64,000 nucleotides of DNA from Vibrio sp. SNU_ST1 (GCF_030563405.1 NZ_CP130748.1:930001-994000); one strand, 5' to 3'. Shown: positions 41,380 through 49,858, counted from the stretch's first letter. Notes: a model not told the origin generated them from the sequence alone. A program made the numbers and translations.

Positions 41380-44130
41380 ATGAAACTGAGTTTACCTCGA
41401 AAATTTAAAAATATTGTAGAACAAAATAGTGCTATAAATGGTGCGCTGTTGACCCTTATCGATAAGTTTTCTGACTGGATAGGAACTAATCAAACCGAGT
41501 TTTTTCCTGAATATACAGATCATGGGACCGAGCATATTCAAAATGTTCTTAATACAATGGAAGAGATTGTTACTAAGGAATCATTCGAATTACTGACACC
41601 TGAAGATATATATGTAATTTCCTCGGCCGCTTTACTTCATGATTGCGCAATGCATATCAACAAAGCTGGGTTGTGGGATCTTATCAGCAACGATGTATAC
41701 AATGGTGTAGTTCTTGGCTTTACTCGTGAGGATGATTGGCTGTCACGGTGGAAGAAGTTTTGCGTTGATGTTAAAAAGTTTGATGAAACAGACTTTATCA
41801 AGTTTTTTGGTAAGGATATTCCTGTTGAGTTACCTTCAATAAATACAGAGTCTTTTAGTGACCATCAAAAAATATTAATTGGAGATTTTGTTAGACAATA
41901 TCATGCTTGTATTGCTCAAATTATTGCTACTCATGGTATTCCGTCGAAATCTGGGCCTTACGAGATATTCGATAGTTCATTTAAGTATTTAAATGAACTA
42001 TCTGGTCTGGTTGCAAGAAGTCATAACCATAGTTTAAGGCAAGTAGTAGATTTGTTGGATTCGAGAAAAAGAGAGTATAGGAATACTCACCCTACATTTC
42101 TAATGGGTATTTTAAGAATTGCGGATTACTTACAATTCAAATCAGATCGCACGCCAAAAATTCTATTCGATACGATTGCTTTCTGTAGCCCAGTGTCTGT
42201 AAATGAATGGAAAAAACATCTATCTATTATTTCCACTAATACAATGCACCCGGACGATGAATTATTATTTGTAGAAGCTTATCCTGAAGACGCTAAAACA
42301 CTTGGCGGTGTTAAACATCTATTAAAAGGGCTTCAAAGTGAATTAGATGAATTTTGGGCTGTAAATGGTGAAGTTTACAGTCGCTACCAACTAATTAACC
42401 GGTTTGGCGTTATTTTTCGTAGAGTTAGATCTAACATAGACGATGCTCGAGATTATGTGGAAAAAAACTATAAATCTTATCACCCTGAGATATTGTCAAT
42501 CATAGCTGATGATCAAAAACTATTTCCACTTCTGATTAAACCTCTATATGGGAATTATCCTCGAGTAGGGTTACGTGAGCTATTGCAAAACGCTATAGAT
42601 GCCTGCAATGAACGTTATTGTCTAGACGAAGGTCACCAAGCTAATGATAAATCTGTTCCTTATAAGGTTAGCATTACTCTTAATTACGAAAATAATACTC
42701 TTGTTATTAAAGATGAAGGGACAGGGATGGATGTTGAAGTAATCAAAGACTACTTCCTAAAAATTGGTTCCTCATACAGAACATCTGAAAGTTGGAAATC
42801 TGATTTTTGCTCAGATGATGGTGTGCTTGTTCCAAGAACTGGAAAGTTCGGAATTGGAATGTTAGCCGGATTTCTGATTGGAGACAAAATTGAAATTCAG
42901 ACAAAAAAACATGATTGTAACAATGCCAAGTCTATTAACTTTTCTTATAGTTTAGATTCAAATGAAATCGAATTAATTTTTAAAGACAATTACGATGTTG
43001 GTACTACTATAATAGTTCATACTAATAAAGAAAAATTAGATGATATTTGTAGTGGATTGCATTTAAATAATAGGAGATTTCGACACTGGATATCTAAAGA
43101 TAGTGAGCCATTTTCCTCATGGTGGTATTATTTGGATACACCAGAAGTCGTTGTTAATCAGTTGGATGGGATACGTTCGGAAGTATTTCATAATGATAAA
43201 ATCATATCAAAAAACTCTCTTTCTTCTGATTGGAATGAGGTGGTTGATACTAGCTTAGATGGTCTCTATTGGCGATTGAATGGAGGTTTTCCTCATTTAT
43301 ATTGCAATGGAATAATTATTCAAGGTGAAAAAACCCCATATATATTACTTTCATATGGTCTTGATAAAATAGAAATTAGATCATTGGAAATTTGTGTATT
43401 TGATAACAATGGAACGTTCCCTTTAAGCCTTACTCGAGATCATCTAGTTAGCGATGACTTTTTTGAATTTGAAAAATTAAAATCGAGCGTATTGAAAAAA
43501 TTAATAGGTGTTTTAAGGAATAGCTTGAAAGATTATATATTCAATAAGAATTATATTATTTCAGTAATTGAATCATTTCCTCTTAATTTTAATGAAAAGT
43601 TATTTCCTATTGTTTTTTCAGAAAAAAAGGCGATCCCTTTTGGTAGTTGCGAACTAACCAATATGAGAGAATTCGTTTTAATCGACTTTGTTACTGTAAC
43701 TCAAAATCGAGGAGTTATTTTTGAAGAAAAATTTGAAGAATTATTGAATGGCATGTCTTATGCTTGTTTCTATAATGTAGACAAGCAAACAGGTATTATA
43801 GAAAAATCAATATCATCTTTTATTATGGATAATGTAAGTAAAAATATTGATGAGGAATTAGAATCATATCTTTTTATAAAGAGTTTTGACCTTAATAAAT
43901 TGAGACAAAGCTATATTGATGATATGAAAAGATATCATGTTGATATTATATCATATAATGATGAATGGAGTATCGTGACTCACCATAATTACAAAGACCG
44001 AGTTCCATTAGATGCCTATAACATTATGGATGCTAACAAGAGTAAAAATAAATATTTTATGTTTGTTCTCTATAATGCTGTAAAAGGATGTGAAAATGAG
44101 TTTTCAAGGTTATATGAAATGAGAGTTTAA
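41380..44130 (+). CDS. HD-domain phosphohydrolase / Hsp90-like (GHKL) ATPase fusion
   Basis: The 916-aa protein joins two enzyme modules. The N-terminal HD domain (about 40-260) keeps His48/His52 (YTDHGTEH), the HD pair His87-Asp88, His185 and Asp249. The GHKL ATPase (about 385-560) shows an N-box with Glu400/Asn404, DEGTGM at 445-450, and GKFGIGM at 488-494, with Hsp90-like spacing. The last ~350 residues are unrecognised. Combinations of this type (sometimes called HD-CE) have been linked to bacterial conflict systems. A defence role here is inferred from the island context. Confidence 0.82.
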   Translation: MKLSLPRKFKNIVEQNSAINGALLTLIDKFSDWIGTNQTEFFPEYTDHGTEHIQNVLNTMEEIVTKESFELLTPEDIYVISSAALLHDCAMHINKAGLWDLISNDVYNGVVLGFTREDDWLSRWKKFCVDVKKFDETDFIKFFGKDIPVELPSINTESFSDHQKILIGDFVRQYHACIAQIIATHGIPSKSGPYEIFDSSFKYLNELSGLVARSHNHSLRQVVDLLDSRKREYRNTHPTFLMGILRIADYLQFKSDRTPKILFDTIAFCSPVSVNEWKKHLSIISTNTMHPDDELLFVEAYPEDAKTLGGVKHLLKGLQSELDEFWAVNGEVYSRYQLINRFGVIFRRVRSNIDDARDYVEKNYKSYHPEILSIIADDQKLFPLLIKPLYGNYPRVGLRELLQNAIDACNERYCLDEGHQANDKSVPYKVSITLNYENNTLVIKDEGTGMDVEVIKDYFLKIGSSYRTSESWKSDFCSDDGVLVPRTGKFGIGMLAGFLIGDKIEIQTKKHDCNNAKSINFSYSLDSNEIELIFKDNYDVGTTIIVHTNKEKLDDICSGLHLNNRRFRHWISKDSEPFSSWWYYLDTPEVVVNQLDGIRSEVFHNDKIISKNSLSSDWNEVVDTSLDGLYWRLNGGFPHLYCNGIIIQGEKTPYILLSYGLDKIEIRSLEICVFDNNGTFPLSLTRDHLVSDDFFEFEKLKSSVLKKLIGVLRNSLKDYIFNKNYIISVIESFPLNFNEKLFPIVFSEKKAIPFGSCELTNMREFVLIDFVTVTQNRGVIFEEKFEELLNGMSYACFYNVDKQTGIIEKSISSFIMDNVSKNIDEELESYLFIKSFDLNKLRQSYIDDMKRYHVDIISYNDEWSIVTHHNYKDRVPLDAYNIMDANKSKNKYFMFVLYNAVKGCENEFSRLYEMRV

Positions 44131-44135
44131 TTCCT

Positions 44136-44424
44136 TATCTAAGGATTTAAACTGTCAGATATGACCGCTCACTGGGAGCATCAGTTACAAGGTATGGCTG
44201 AATGAAACCAAGCGTATCAGCCCTTCATGCAAGAATTAGAAAGCAAGATCGACGGCTTGATGGGCAAGGTCAAAACGGGTGAAGTCCCTGAATCTTTGCG
44301 TCATCTTCCTAAAGTCGAAAGACCGGCTTTTAAACGTCGTAAAGGCGGTGGTGCGAAGTCTTATGCCAACAAAGGTACGTATACCAAGAAAGGGACGTAT
44401 GCTAAGAAGGGCACTAAAAGCTAG
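44136..44424 (+). pseudogene. topB: Broken second copy of the topB 3' end
   Basis: This 289-bp stretch encodes [15 protein letters not shown] and then the whole C-terminal tail of TopB, but with an in-frame TGA where the intact gene has CGA (after GMAE). The tail has one more KKGTY-type repeat unit than the intact topB. It begins within a few bases of the HD-GHKL stop. It marks the right edge of the insertion. Confidence 0.9.
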
Positions 44425-44463
44425 GTACTGAGAACAAACCGCTGTTTATTGGCGATACTGGAA

Positions 44464-45465
44464 TTAACGTCCGACCTTGCGTCCGCAGCGCTTAAACAGC
44501 TGTTGCCAATAGTCGACATGGCGGCGAGTGGATGATCGAAAGGCTTGATGCGCATCTTTGATGGGAAAGTAATAACTGTGTAGCTCAGGCTGTGCGTCAA
44601 ACATAGCAAGTTGGGGGGCTAGGTGCTGATAGTAGCCATCCAATTGGGCCATGTAAGGCTGAACCTTGTCAATATACTGTTGTTCGAACACATTGTTGAG
44701 ATAGCGAAACTTAGTCGTGTCTCGTTGCTTCCCACAGATGATGTTGGCGTCAAAAGTAGTCAGCTGCTGGGTGATGGTATCAAGCTCTGCCGAAGCACTA
44801 GATAGTGAGTAGTACAAATCCCCAAGCGTCGAACTCTTCTCTAATCCTTCTTGAACCTCAGTAGTCTTGCCGGAAACGAGCGGTGTGTTTAACGCTTGAT
44901 TTATGTGCTCTAGCGCGTCACTTGTCTGTCGAACTTGATCGCCAATATCAGCACGTAACCACTGGCTACCACGCATTTGCGACTGCATAGCTTCACTGGC
45001 ATAGATGAGATTCCATTGGTGCAGTGGAAATTGTGCGAGTTTCTGTTGCTCGATTTCTCTGAGTAATTCTACGATCTCTGGTTCTAATTCGTTATTAGAT
45101 AAACAATGACCAACACCTTCCAGTAAAGCGACTTGATAATCGTAATTTCTGAACTCGTCGGCGACTTTCCCAAGTACAGAGTTTCTTTCTGCAATCAGGT
45201 TGAATAATCCACATTGCCGAAGTTGATAACTGTCTATGAGCCCGATAGAGAGCGAAGGAACTTCAATAAACAGTTCTCGCTTTCTCGGTAAGCTTTCGAG
45301 CTCCCAGTCTTGTTGTATCTCGTCAGCATCTTGCACGTTGGCGATTTTGGTCTGATAGTCGTCGAAATAGTTCAGTGGGCTGTCATCGAAACATCCAGTG
45401 AGCACCATTGTTAGACACAACAGTGTTGAACGTACGAGTAAGCTTGAGATCACGCGACGAACCAT
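44464..45465 (-). CDS. DUF3080 family lipoprotein
   Basis: The 333-aa protein has a lipobox (LTGC, Cys25) and matches DUF3080, found in Vibrio and relatives. It is mostly helical and its function is unknown. It starts seven bases after the SDR stop, so it is probably the last gene of the operon that begins at 46310. Confidence 0.85.
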   Translation of the reverse strand: MVRRVISSLLVRSTLLCLTMVLTGCFDDSPLNYFDDYQTKIANVQDADEIQQDWELESLPRKRELFIEVPSLSIGLIDSYQLRQCGLFNLIAERNSVLGKVADEFRNYDYQVALLEGVGHCLSNNELEPEIVELLREIEQQKLAQFPLHQWNLIYASEAMQSQMRGSQWLRADIGDQVRQTSDALEHINQALNTPLVSGKTTEVQEGLEKSSTLGDLYYSLSSASAELDTITQQLTTFDANIICGKQRDTTKFRYLNNVFEQQYIDKVQPYMAQLDGYYQHLAPQLAMFDAQPELHSYYFPIKDAHQAFRSSTRRHVDYWQQLFKRCGRKVGR

Positions 45466-45472
45466 GTGACGG

Positions 45473-46159
45473 CTACCAGTCTATTTCGCTACCATCGAAA
45501 TTAAAGAAGTGACCACTCACTTCAGTATTCGATGACTCTATTACAGTCACAAGGCCTTGAGCCGAAGTCTCTGTATCAATAAGAGCATTAGGTCCGCCCA
45601 TTTCGGTCTGTACCCAGCCTGGATGCAGAGCTAATACCGTAAAGCCATTATCGGTCAAGTCGTTGCTTAAACTCTTCACAACTGAGTTCAGAGCCGCTTT
45701 AGAGGAACGATAGATGTAGCCTCCGCCTGATGTGTTTTCAGACATGCTCCCGACTCTAGATGAAAGGCACGCGATCTTTTTTATTGGGCTTTTTGCTAGC
45801 AGAGGCAGTAAGGATTCAATGAGCTTGAGAGGAGCGATGGTGTTGGTTTCGAAAACACGACGCCACTCTTCGACATCGGTATTACCCAGACCGTAACCTT
45901 TAGGGCCATAGTAGCCAGCGTTGTTGATCAAGATATCAATCGACTCTATTTGCGAGGGGAGTTGTTCTACTACTTGATAATCGGTTATTTCTAATTGAAT
46001 GCAGGTCAGGTTGCTACTGTGCTCTGCGAGTGAGAGCAGTTCTGTTGCTGAAGAGACGTCACGGTAAGTTGCGTACACCTTGTGATTACCTTTCAAGTAT
46101 TGTTGAGTCAGACTTAAGCCAATGCCGCGGTTCGCTCCAGTAATAAAAATAACGCTCAT
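45473..46159 (-). CDS. SDR family oxidoreductase
   Basis: The 228-aa short-chain dehydrogenase has the cofactor motif TGANRGIG at residues 7-14, NNAG near 88, and the catalytic Ser-Tyr-Lys (YRSSK). The substrate is not evident. It follows a 41-aa membrane protein by 25 bases and precedes the DUF3080 gene; a Fur box lies upstream of this operon. Confidence 0.9.
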   Translation of the reverse strand: MSVIFITGANRGIGLSLTQQYLKGNHKVYATYRDVSSATELLSLAEHSSNLTCIQLEITDYQVVEQLPSQIESIDILINNAGYYGPKGYGLGNTDVEEWRRVFETNTIAPLKLIESLLPLLAKSPIKKIACLSSRVGSMSENTSGGGYIYRSSKAALNSVVKSLSNDLTDNGFTVLALHPGWVQTEMGGPNALIDTETSAQGLVTVIESSNTEVSGHFFNFDGSEIDW

Positions 46160-46184
46160 GGTGATCCCTTTTCAGTTCAATTAG

Positions 46185-46310
46185 TTAAGTTTGATGGCTT
46201 AACACGAGAAAATCAACGGTCCACCAACTGGCCATTAACATTCCTACAAAAATCATTACTGCAGCCATCGAGCCACAGATCACACCACAGATGAGTATTA
46301 CGTTTTTCAT
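46185..46310 (-). CDS. 41-aa membrane protein behind a Fur box
   Basis: The frame starts at ATG 46310 after TGAGGCAACA and encodes a protein of 41 residues: a short MKNV start, one long hydrophobic helix (residues 4-28), then WWTVDFLVLSHQT. It is 26 bases from the Fur box at 46336-46356 and 25 bases before the SDR gene. I do not recognise a family. Confidence 0.62.
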   Translation of the reverse strand: MKNVILICGVICGSMAAVMIFVGMLMASWWTVDFLVLSHQT

Positions 46311-46335
46311 TGTTGCCTCAGGAATTAATTAAAGG

Positions 46336-46356
46336 TAATGATAACTATTATCATTA
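46336..46356. promoter_or_regulatory. Fur box
   Basis: TAATGATAA-CTA-TTATCATTA is a 21-bp sequence with perfect 9-bp arms. It differs from the 7-1-7 Fur consensus TGATAATNATTATCA at one position. It lies between divergent genes, the 41-aa membrane protein (minus) and the histone-deacetylase-like gene (plus), so it may control one or both. Confidence 0.85.
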
Positions 46357-46420
46357 ATTAGGGTTGTCGCCAAGTCTGAGACTGTTATGATTTTGAGAAA
46401 GATACGCAATTTACTTGATT

Positions 46421-47341
46421 ATGATTCCTTTAATTTACCACCCAATCTATTCGCAGTTACCTTTACCACAAGGTCATCGCTACCCAATCAACAAATATCA
46501 GTTGTTACACAGTGCTGTTGAGGCGCTAATGGATAGCGATCCACAATGGGGTAATGCATTCGAAATGTTCCAGCCAATGCCTGTTTCGATAGAACAAGTA
46601 AAGCAGGTGCACGATGGTGAATATGTCGATTTGCTGGTTTCTGGAAATTTGCCTGCAGCAAAAATGAGACGTATCGGTTTTCCGTGGAGCGAACAGCTTA
46701 TAGAAAGAACACTCTATTCAAGTGGTGGAACCTGCTTGGCCGCTGAAATGGCAGTAGAGAGTGGTTTAGCGATTCATTTGAGTGGTGGTTATCATCACGC
46801 ACACCATGATTTTGGTAGCGGCTTTTGTTTGTTGAATGATCTGGTTTTGGCGGCTAAGCATGCGCTGACCTTTGAACATATCGATAAAGTGTTGATCGTC
46901 GATAGTGATGTTCACCATGGCGATGGCACAGCGACTCTTTGCAAAGAGAATGACGACATTATTACTTTGTCGTTTCACTGCGACAAAAATTTTCCTGCAC
47001 GAAAACCACTGTCTGATTTAGATGTGCCGTTAAGCCGTGAAACTAAAGATGAGGAGTTTTTGCGTTGTTTTGAACAAGTCACTAAGCTGGCGATCGCACA
47101 CCATCAACCTGATCTGATTATTTATGATGCGGGGATCGATATCCATCAAGACGATGAACTGGGTTATTTGAATGTCTCGACACAAGGGATATTTGAGCGC
47201 GACTGTTTGATGATTGAATTAGCGGAATCAGAGTCTATTCCGATGGCATGTGTAGTCGGTGGTGGGTACCGCACTCAACATCAAGATTTGGTGCCGATTC
47301 ACATGCAGTTATTGAAGGCCGCATTTACTGTCAGCAGTTGA
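46421..47341 (+). CDS. Histone deacetylase family protein
   Basis: The 306-aa zinc hydrolase has the arginase-deacetylase fold, with SGGYHHAHHDFGSGFC and VDSDVHHGDGTA carrying the zinc ligands and catalytic His. Bacterial relatives deacetylate acetoin or acetylated polyamines or lysines (AcuC/Aph-like); the substrate is unknown. I start at ATG 46421; a TTG six bases upstream is possible. Confidence 0.9.
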   Translation: MIPLIYHPIYSQLPLPQGHRYPINKYQLLHSAVEALMDSDPQWGNAFEMFQPMPVSIEQVKQVHDGEYVDLLVSGNLPAAKMRRIGFPWSEQLIERTLYSSGGTCLAAEMAVESGLAIHLSGGYHHAHHDFGSGFCLLNDLVLAAKHALTFEHIDKVLIVDSDVHHGDGTATLCKENDDIITLSFHCDKNFPARKPLSDLDVPLSRETKDEEFLRCFEQVTKLAIAHHQPDLIIYDAGIDIHQDDELGYLNVSTQGIFERDCLMIELAESESIPMACVVGGGYRTQHQDLVPIHMQLLKAAFTVSS

Positions 47342-47368
47342 GTGGTGAGCTTGTGTGATCTCCAGATA

Positions 47369-47403
47369 CAAAAAAGCCGCTGATTTCTCAGCGGCTTTCT
47401 TTA
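47369..47403. terminator. Terminator of tRNA-Ser copy 1 and the deacetylase gene
   Basis: GCCGCTGA / TCAGCGGC stem with a TTTC loop flanked by A6 and T-rich sequence; the same structure recurs at 50265-50295. Confidence 0.88.
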
Positions 47404-47406
47404 ATG

Positions 47407-47497
47407 TGGTGGAGGGATAGGGATTTGAACCCTAGAACCGCTATTAACGGTTGCCGGTTTTCAAGACCGGTGCTTTCGACCACTCAGCCATCCCTCC
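47407..47497 (-). tRNA. tRNA-Ser (UGA), copy 1
   Basis: On the minus strand the 91-base sequence folds as a class II tRNA. It has acceptor stem GGAGGGA / TCCCTCC, anticodon loop CTTGAAA with anticodon TGA, a long variable arm, and encoded 3' CCA. It reads UCN serine codons. An identical copy lies at 50302-50392. Confidence 0.97.
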
Positions 47498-47507
47498 AGT
47501 GCCGCGA

Positions 47508-47536
47508 ATAATATAGGGGTGTGATTCGCTTGTAAA
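47508..47536 (-). promoter_or_regulatory. Promoter of tRNA-Ser copy 1
   Basis: On the minus strand TTTACA (-35) and TATTAT (-10) are 17 bases apart, followed by a GC-rich discriminator just before the tRNA. The second tRNA copy has the same arrangement (50403-50431). Confidence 0.7.
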
Positions 47537-47779
47537 TACCCTTATCAACTGACTGCTTTTTTTATGAACAAGTTTGTGTGTTTTTATATTGTCAGAGTGA
47601 AAATATATCGAAAAACGCTTCTGATCGCTTCGACTTAGAGGATTAGATCTCGTTTGAGAAAGGAAGATGGAGAAAGGATCTAATACAACAGTTGTGGGCA
47701 ACGTAATTAATATCGGGGCCTTAGTTTATTGGTGTGTAGCCACCATTCCTCATTAGGTTAACTTGCCTTTATTGTCTAT

Positions 47780-47802
47780 AAGATTCATAATAAATACATC
47801 TT
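47780..47802. promoter_or_regulatory. NsrR-type operator at the nsrR promoter
   Basis: The 23-base site has the arms AAGATTCAT and ATACATCTT and matches the published NsrR pattern of two inverted AAGATGYATTT half-sites. It ends 20 bases before the nsrR ATG, consistent with self-repression. Confidence 0.75.
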
Positions 47803-47822
47803 ATAGAGTGAAATATCCCAAC

Positions 47823-48266
47823 ATGCATATCACACGTTACACTGATTATTCCCTACGCGTTCTGATCTATTTAGCGATCAACAACCAATCTCTTAGCACC
47901 ATTGGCGACATTGCTAACAGTTATGGCATTTCTAAAAACCATTTAATGAAGATCGTTCAGCAACTCAACCTCAAAGGGCACTTGATCGCCACAAGAGGCA
48001 AAAATGGTGGTTTGAAACTCAGTTGCCATCCAAGTCAGATCAACATAGGTACGTTAGTTCGAGAGTTAGAAGACAAGCGTAACTTGGTTGAGTGTTTTGG
48101 CGAGGATAATAGGTGTGTTATTACACCAAATTGCCAATTGAAAACAATCTTTGCTGAAGCTCAAGAGTGTTTTTTCAAATGCTTAGACGCTTATAGCTTG
48201 CAAGATCTCCTCGGCGAAGGGCACAGTTACAAACTAGGGCAACTTTTGGCGGTTGACGTTATTTAA
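47823..48266 (+). CDS. nsrR: Nitric-oxide-sensing repressor NsrR (Rrf2 family)
   Basis: The 147-aa protein has the Rrf2 winged helix and three cysteines, Cys91, Cys98 and Cys104 (ECFGEDNRCVITPNC), that hold the Fe-S cluster in NsrR. NO destroys the cluster and releases DNA. I start at ATG 47823 (MHITRYTDY), which fits the family; the longer frame is not supported. The nnrS gene follows 33 bases later, so they probably form an operon. Confidence 0.93.
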   Translation: MHITRYTDYSLRVLIYLAINNQSLSTIGDIANSYGISKNHLMKIVQQLNLKGHLIATRGKNGGLKLSCHPSQINIGTLVRELEDKRNLVECFGEDNRCVITPNCQLKTIFAEAQECFFKCLDAYSLQDLLGEGHSYKLGQLLAVDVI

Positions 48267-48299
48267 GTAAGCAAGTTTTGTTTACTCACTAGGTTTACG

Positions 48300-49487
48300 A
48301 TGATGAAAGATTTAAATCAATCCCCTAACAATGGCGTTTCAATGACGGCATTTTTTGAGCTCGCGTTTCGACCGTTTTTTTTGTTTGCATCACTTTTTAG
48401 CATTGCAGCTCTAGTTGGTTGGGCCGCGTTTTGGAATGGTAGCGCAACTCTGAATGTTTATGGCGGAGCAATGTGGTGGCATATTCATGAAATGTTATTT
48501 GGCTTTGCAGCCACTGTCGTGGTTGGTTTTTTACTAACGGCCGTACAAAACTGGACGGGTGTCCGTAGTATTAACGGACGCGGGTTAATGATACTTCTGG
48601 CTATCTGGCTGTGTGCGAGAATAGCCATGTTCCTACCTAATCTGTTTAGCCCTTGGTTGGTGGCTGGGCTCGATTTACTGTTTTTGCCTATCGCTGTCAT
48701 TTATCTTGCTCACAATATTGTCAGTGTGAAACTTTGGCGAAATCTATTGTTCGTTCCCATTTTGCTGCTAATGACTTTTGCCAATGCGGCGATGCACTAT
48801 GGTGTTCTATTTCAGCAGCCAATCTTAATTTCACAAGCTAGCACAAGTATGGTGCTGTTGGTGACTCTAGTAATGTGCATTATGGGTGGACGAGTCTTTC
48901 CTATGTTTACCGCGAATGGCACACAGACACCACGAACCCCTGCATTACCATGGCTTGAAAAACTGAGTATTGTGAGCACTATTTTCGCCGTTGTGTTGAG
49001 CTTCAAGATAGTTCCAGTTCCACAAGATATCGTTGCTACCGTGTTTATTGTCAGTGGCTTGGCAAATGCGGTTAGGGCAGTGAGGTGGAAAATATGGGTA
49101 GCTCTTAAGACCCCTCTTGTGTGGTCTTTACACTTAAGCTATTGGGCAATTTCGTTAGGGTTGGTCTTATATGGTGCTTCGATCATTTCGCCATTGGTCA
49201 CACAATCACAAGCGATTCATGCCTTAACCGTTGGTGGAATGGGAGTGATGATCTTATCAATGATCTCACGTGTGTCTTTAGGGCATACCGGTCGAACTAT
49301 TGCGATTGGTAAAATAATGACTGCGGCGTTAATCGCCATTGTTTTTGCCTTTATTGTTCGAGTGTTTGGTGGATACCTTATAGATAATATTGTCTCTATC
49401 ATCACCTTATCCAGTGCCCTGTGGGTTGTCGCGTACAGTTGCTTCGTTGTGTTGTACTTACCAATTTTAATAAAACCAAGGGCTTAA
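48300..49487 (+). CDS. nnrS: NnrS family membrane protein
   Basis: The 395-aa protein has about 12 membrane helices and the NnrS features (haem/copper-type multipass protein with FFELAFRPFFLF near the start and WWHIHEMLFGFA). In Vibrio cholerae NnrS lessens NO damage to iron metabolites; biochemical activity is unclear. It is co-oriented with nsrR. It may start at 48300 or the adjacent ATG at 48303. Confidence 0.92.
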   Translation: MMKDLNQSPNNGVSMTAFFELAFRPFFLFASLFSIAALVGWAAFWNGSATLNVYGGAMWWHIHEMLFGFAATVVVGFLLTAVQNWTGVRSINGRGLMILLAIWLCARIAMFLPNLFSPWLVAGLDLLFLPIAVIYLAHNIVSVKLWRNLLFVPILLLMTFANAAMHYGVLFQQPILISQASTSMVLLVTLVMCIMGGRVFPMFTANGTQTPRTPALPWLEKLSIVSTIFAVVLSFKIVPVPQDIVATVFIVSGLANAVRAVRWKIWVALKTPLVWSLHLSYWAISLGLVLYGASIISPLVTQSQAIHALTVGGMGVMILSMISRVSLGHTGRTIAIGKIMTAALIAIVFAFIVRVFGGYLIDNIVSIITLSSALWVVAYSCFVVLYLPILIKPRA

Positions 49488-49526
49488 ATACCTCAAAACA
49501 CCAAGCAGCCAATTTGGCTAATATTA

Positions 49527-49549
49527 AAGTTGCATTTAAAATGCATCTT
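49527..49549. promoter_or_regulatory. NsrR-type operator upstream of the Cys-rich peptide
   Basis: The 23-base site (arms AAGTTGCATTT and AAATGCATCTT around a central A) differs from the NsrR consensus at one position. It sits inside a longer palindrome with TAATATT on both sides. It lies 53 bases before ATG 49602. Confidence 0.85.
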
Positions 49550-49601
49550 TAATATTATGACCTTAATGAGTTACTTAAATACAATCAAAGAGAGCATAAT
49601 T

Positions 49602-49709
49602 ATGAGCTGTTGTGGCGGATGTGGTGGTTCAAACCACGAAGAAAAAGCAAATGAAGCTGAACAAAAAAAACAGGCAGAGCAGCAAGAGACTAAGCAAGAA
49701 AACGCTTAA
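49602..49709 (+). CDS. 35-aa Cys-rich peptide, predicted NsrR target
   Basis: The frame reads MSCCGGCGGSNHEEKANEAE and then a Gln/Lys/Glu-rich tail. It has three cysteines in a CCxxC cluster at the N-terminus, suitable for a metal or nitrosyl-iron ligand or a redox thiol. AAAGAGAG serves as a ribosome site. A strong NsrR site precedes it and a terminator follows. I know no family name; its function is inferred only from context. Confidence 0.75.
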   Translation: MSCCGGCGGSNHEEKANEAEQKKQAEQQETKQENA

Positions 49710-49739
49710 TTAGATCTGCACTCAAGCCAAATTTAAAAA

Positions 49740-49773
49740 TCCAGAGACTTCGATGAAGCCTCTGGATTTTTTT
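49740..49773 (+). terminator. Terminator after the Cys-rich peptide
   Basis: TCCAGAGACTTC / GAAGCCTCTGGA stem with one mismatch and a T7 run. Confidence 0.87.
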
Positions 49774-49858
49774 ATCGTTATGTATTCACAATGAGAACCT
49801 GAAGAAACCTGGGACACTATTCCAATAAACATACCCCAATTCTTCAAGTTACTTGGTT

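Larger units (their letters stand above)
40554..44135. mobile_element. Insertion at the topB 3' end carrying an HD-GHKL protein and a 3-TM protein
   Basis: Between the intact topB stop (40553) and a partial second copy of the topB 3' end (from about 44136) lies about 3.6 kb of markedly AT-rich DNA. It has no integrase or transposase. The bounding topB ends form a direct repeat, with 11 differences over about 150 aligned bases, nearly all at third codon positions. Gain by homologous recombination at a hotspot is inferred. Confidence 0.82.

Noticed and set aside
44227..44424. Open frame of 65 codons in the broken topB end
   Set aside because: It starts at an internal Met of the TopB tail and is the displaced end of topB, not an independent gene.
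40554..44424. Prophage or integrative element at topB
   Set aside because: No integrase, transposase, repressor or phage structural gene is present; the topB ends, not att sites, mark the borders.
47444..47701. 85-codon minus-strand frame over tRNA-Ser
   Set aside because: It reads through the tRNA gene and its promoter; the tRNA fold explains the sequence.
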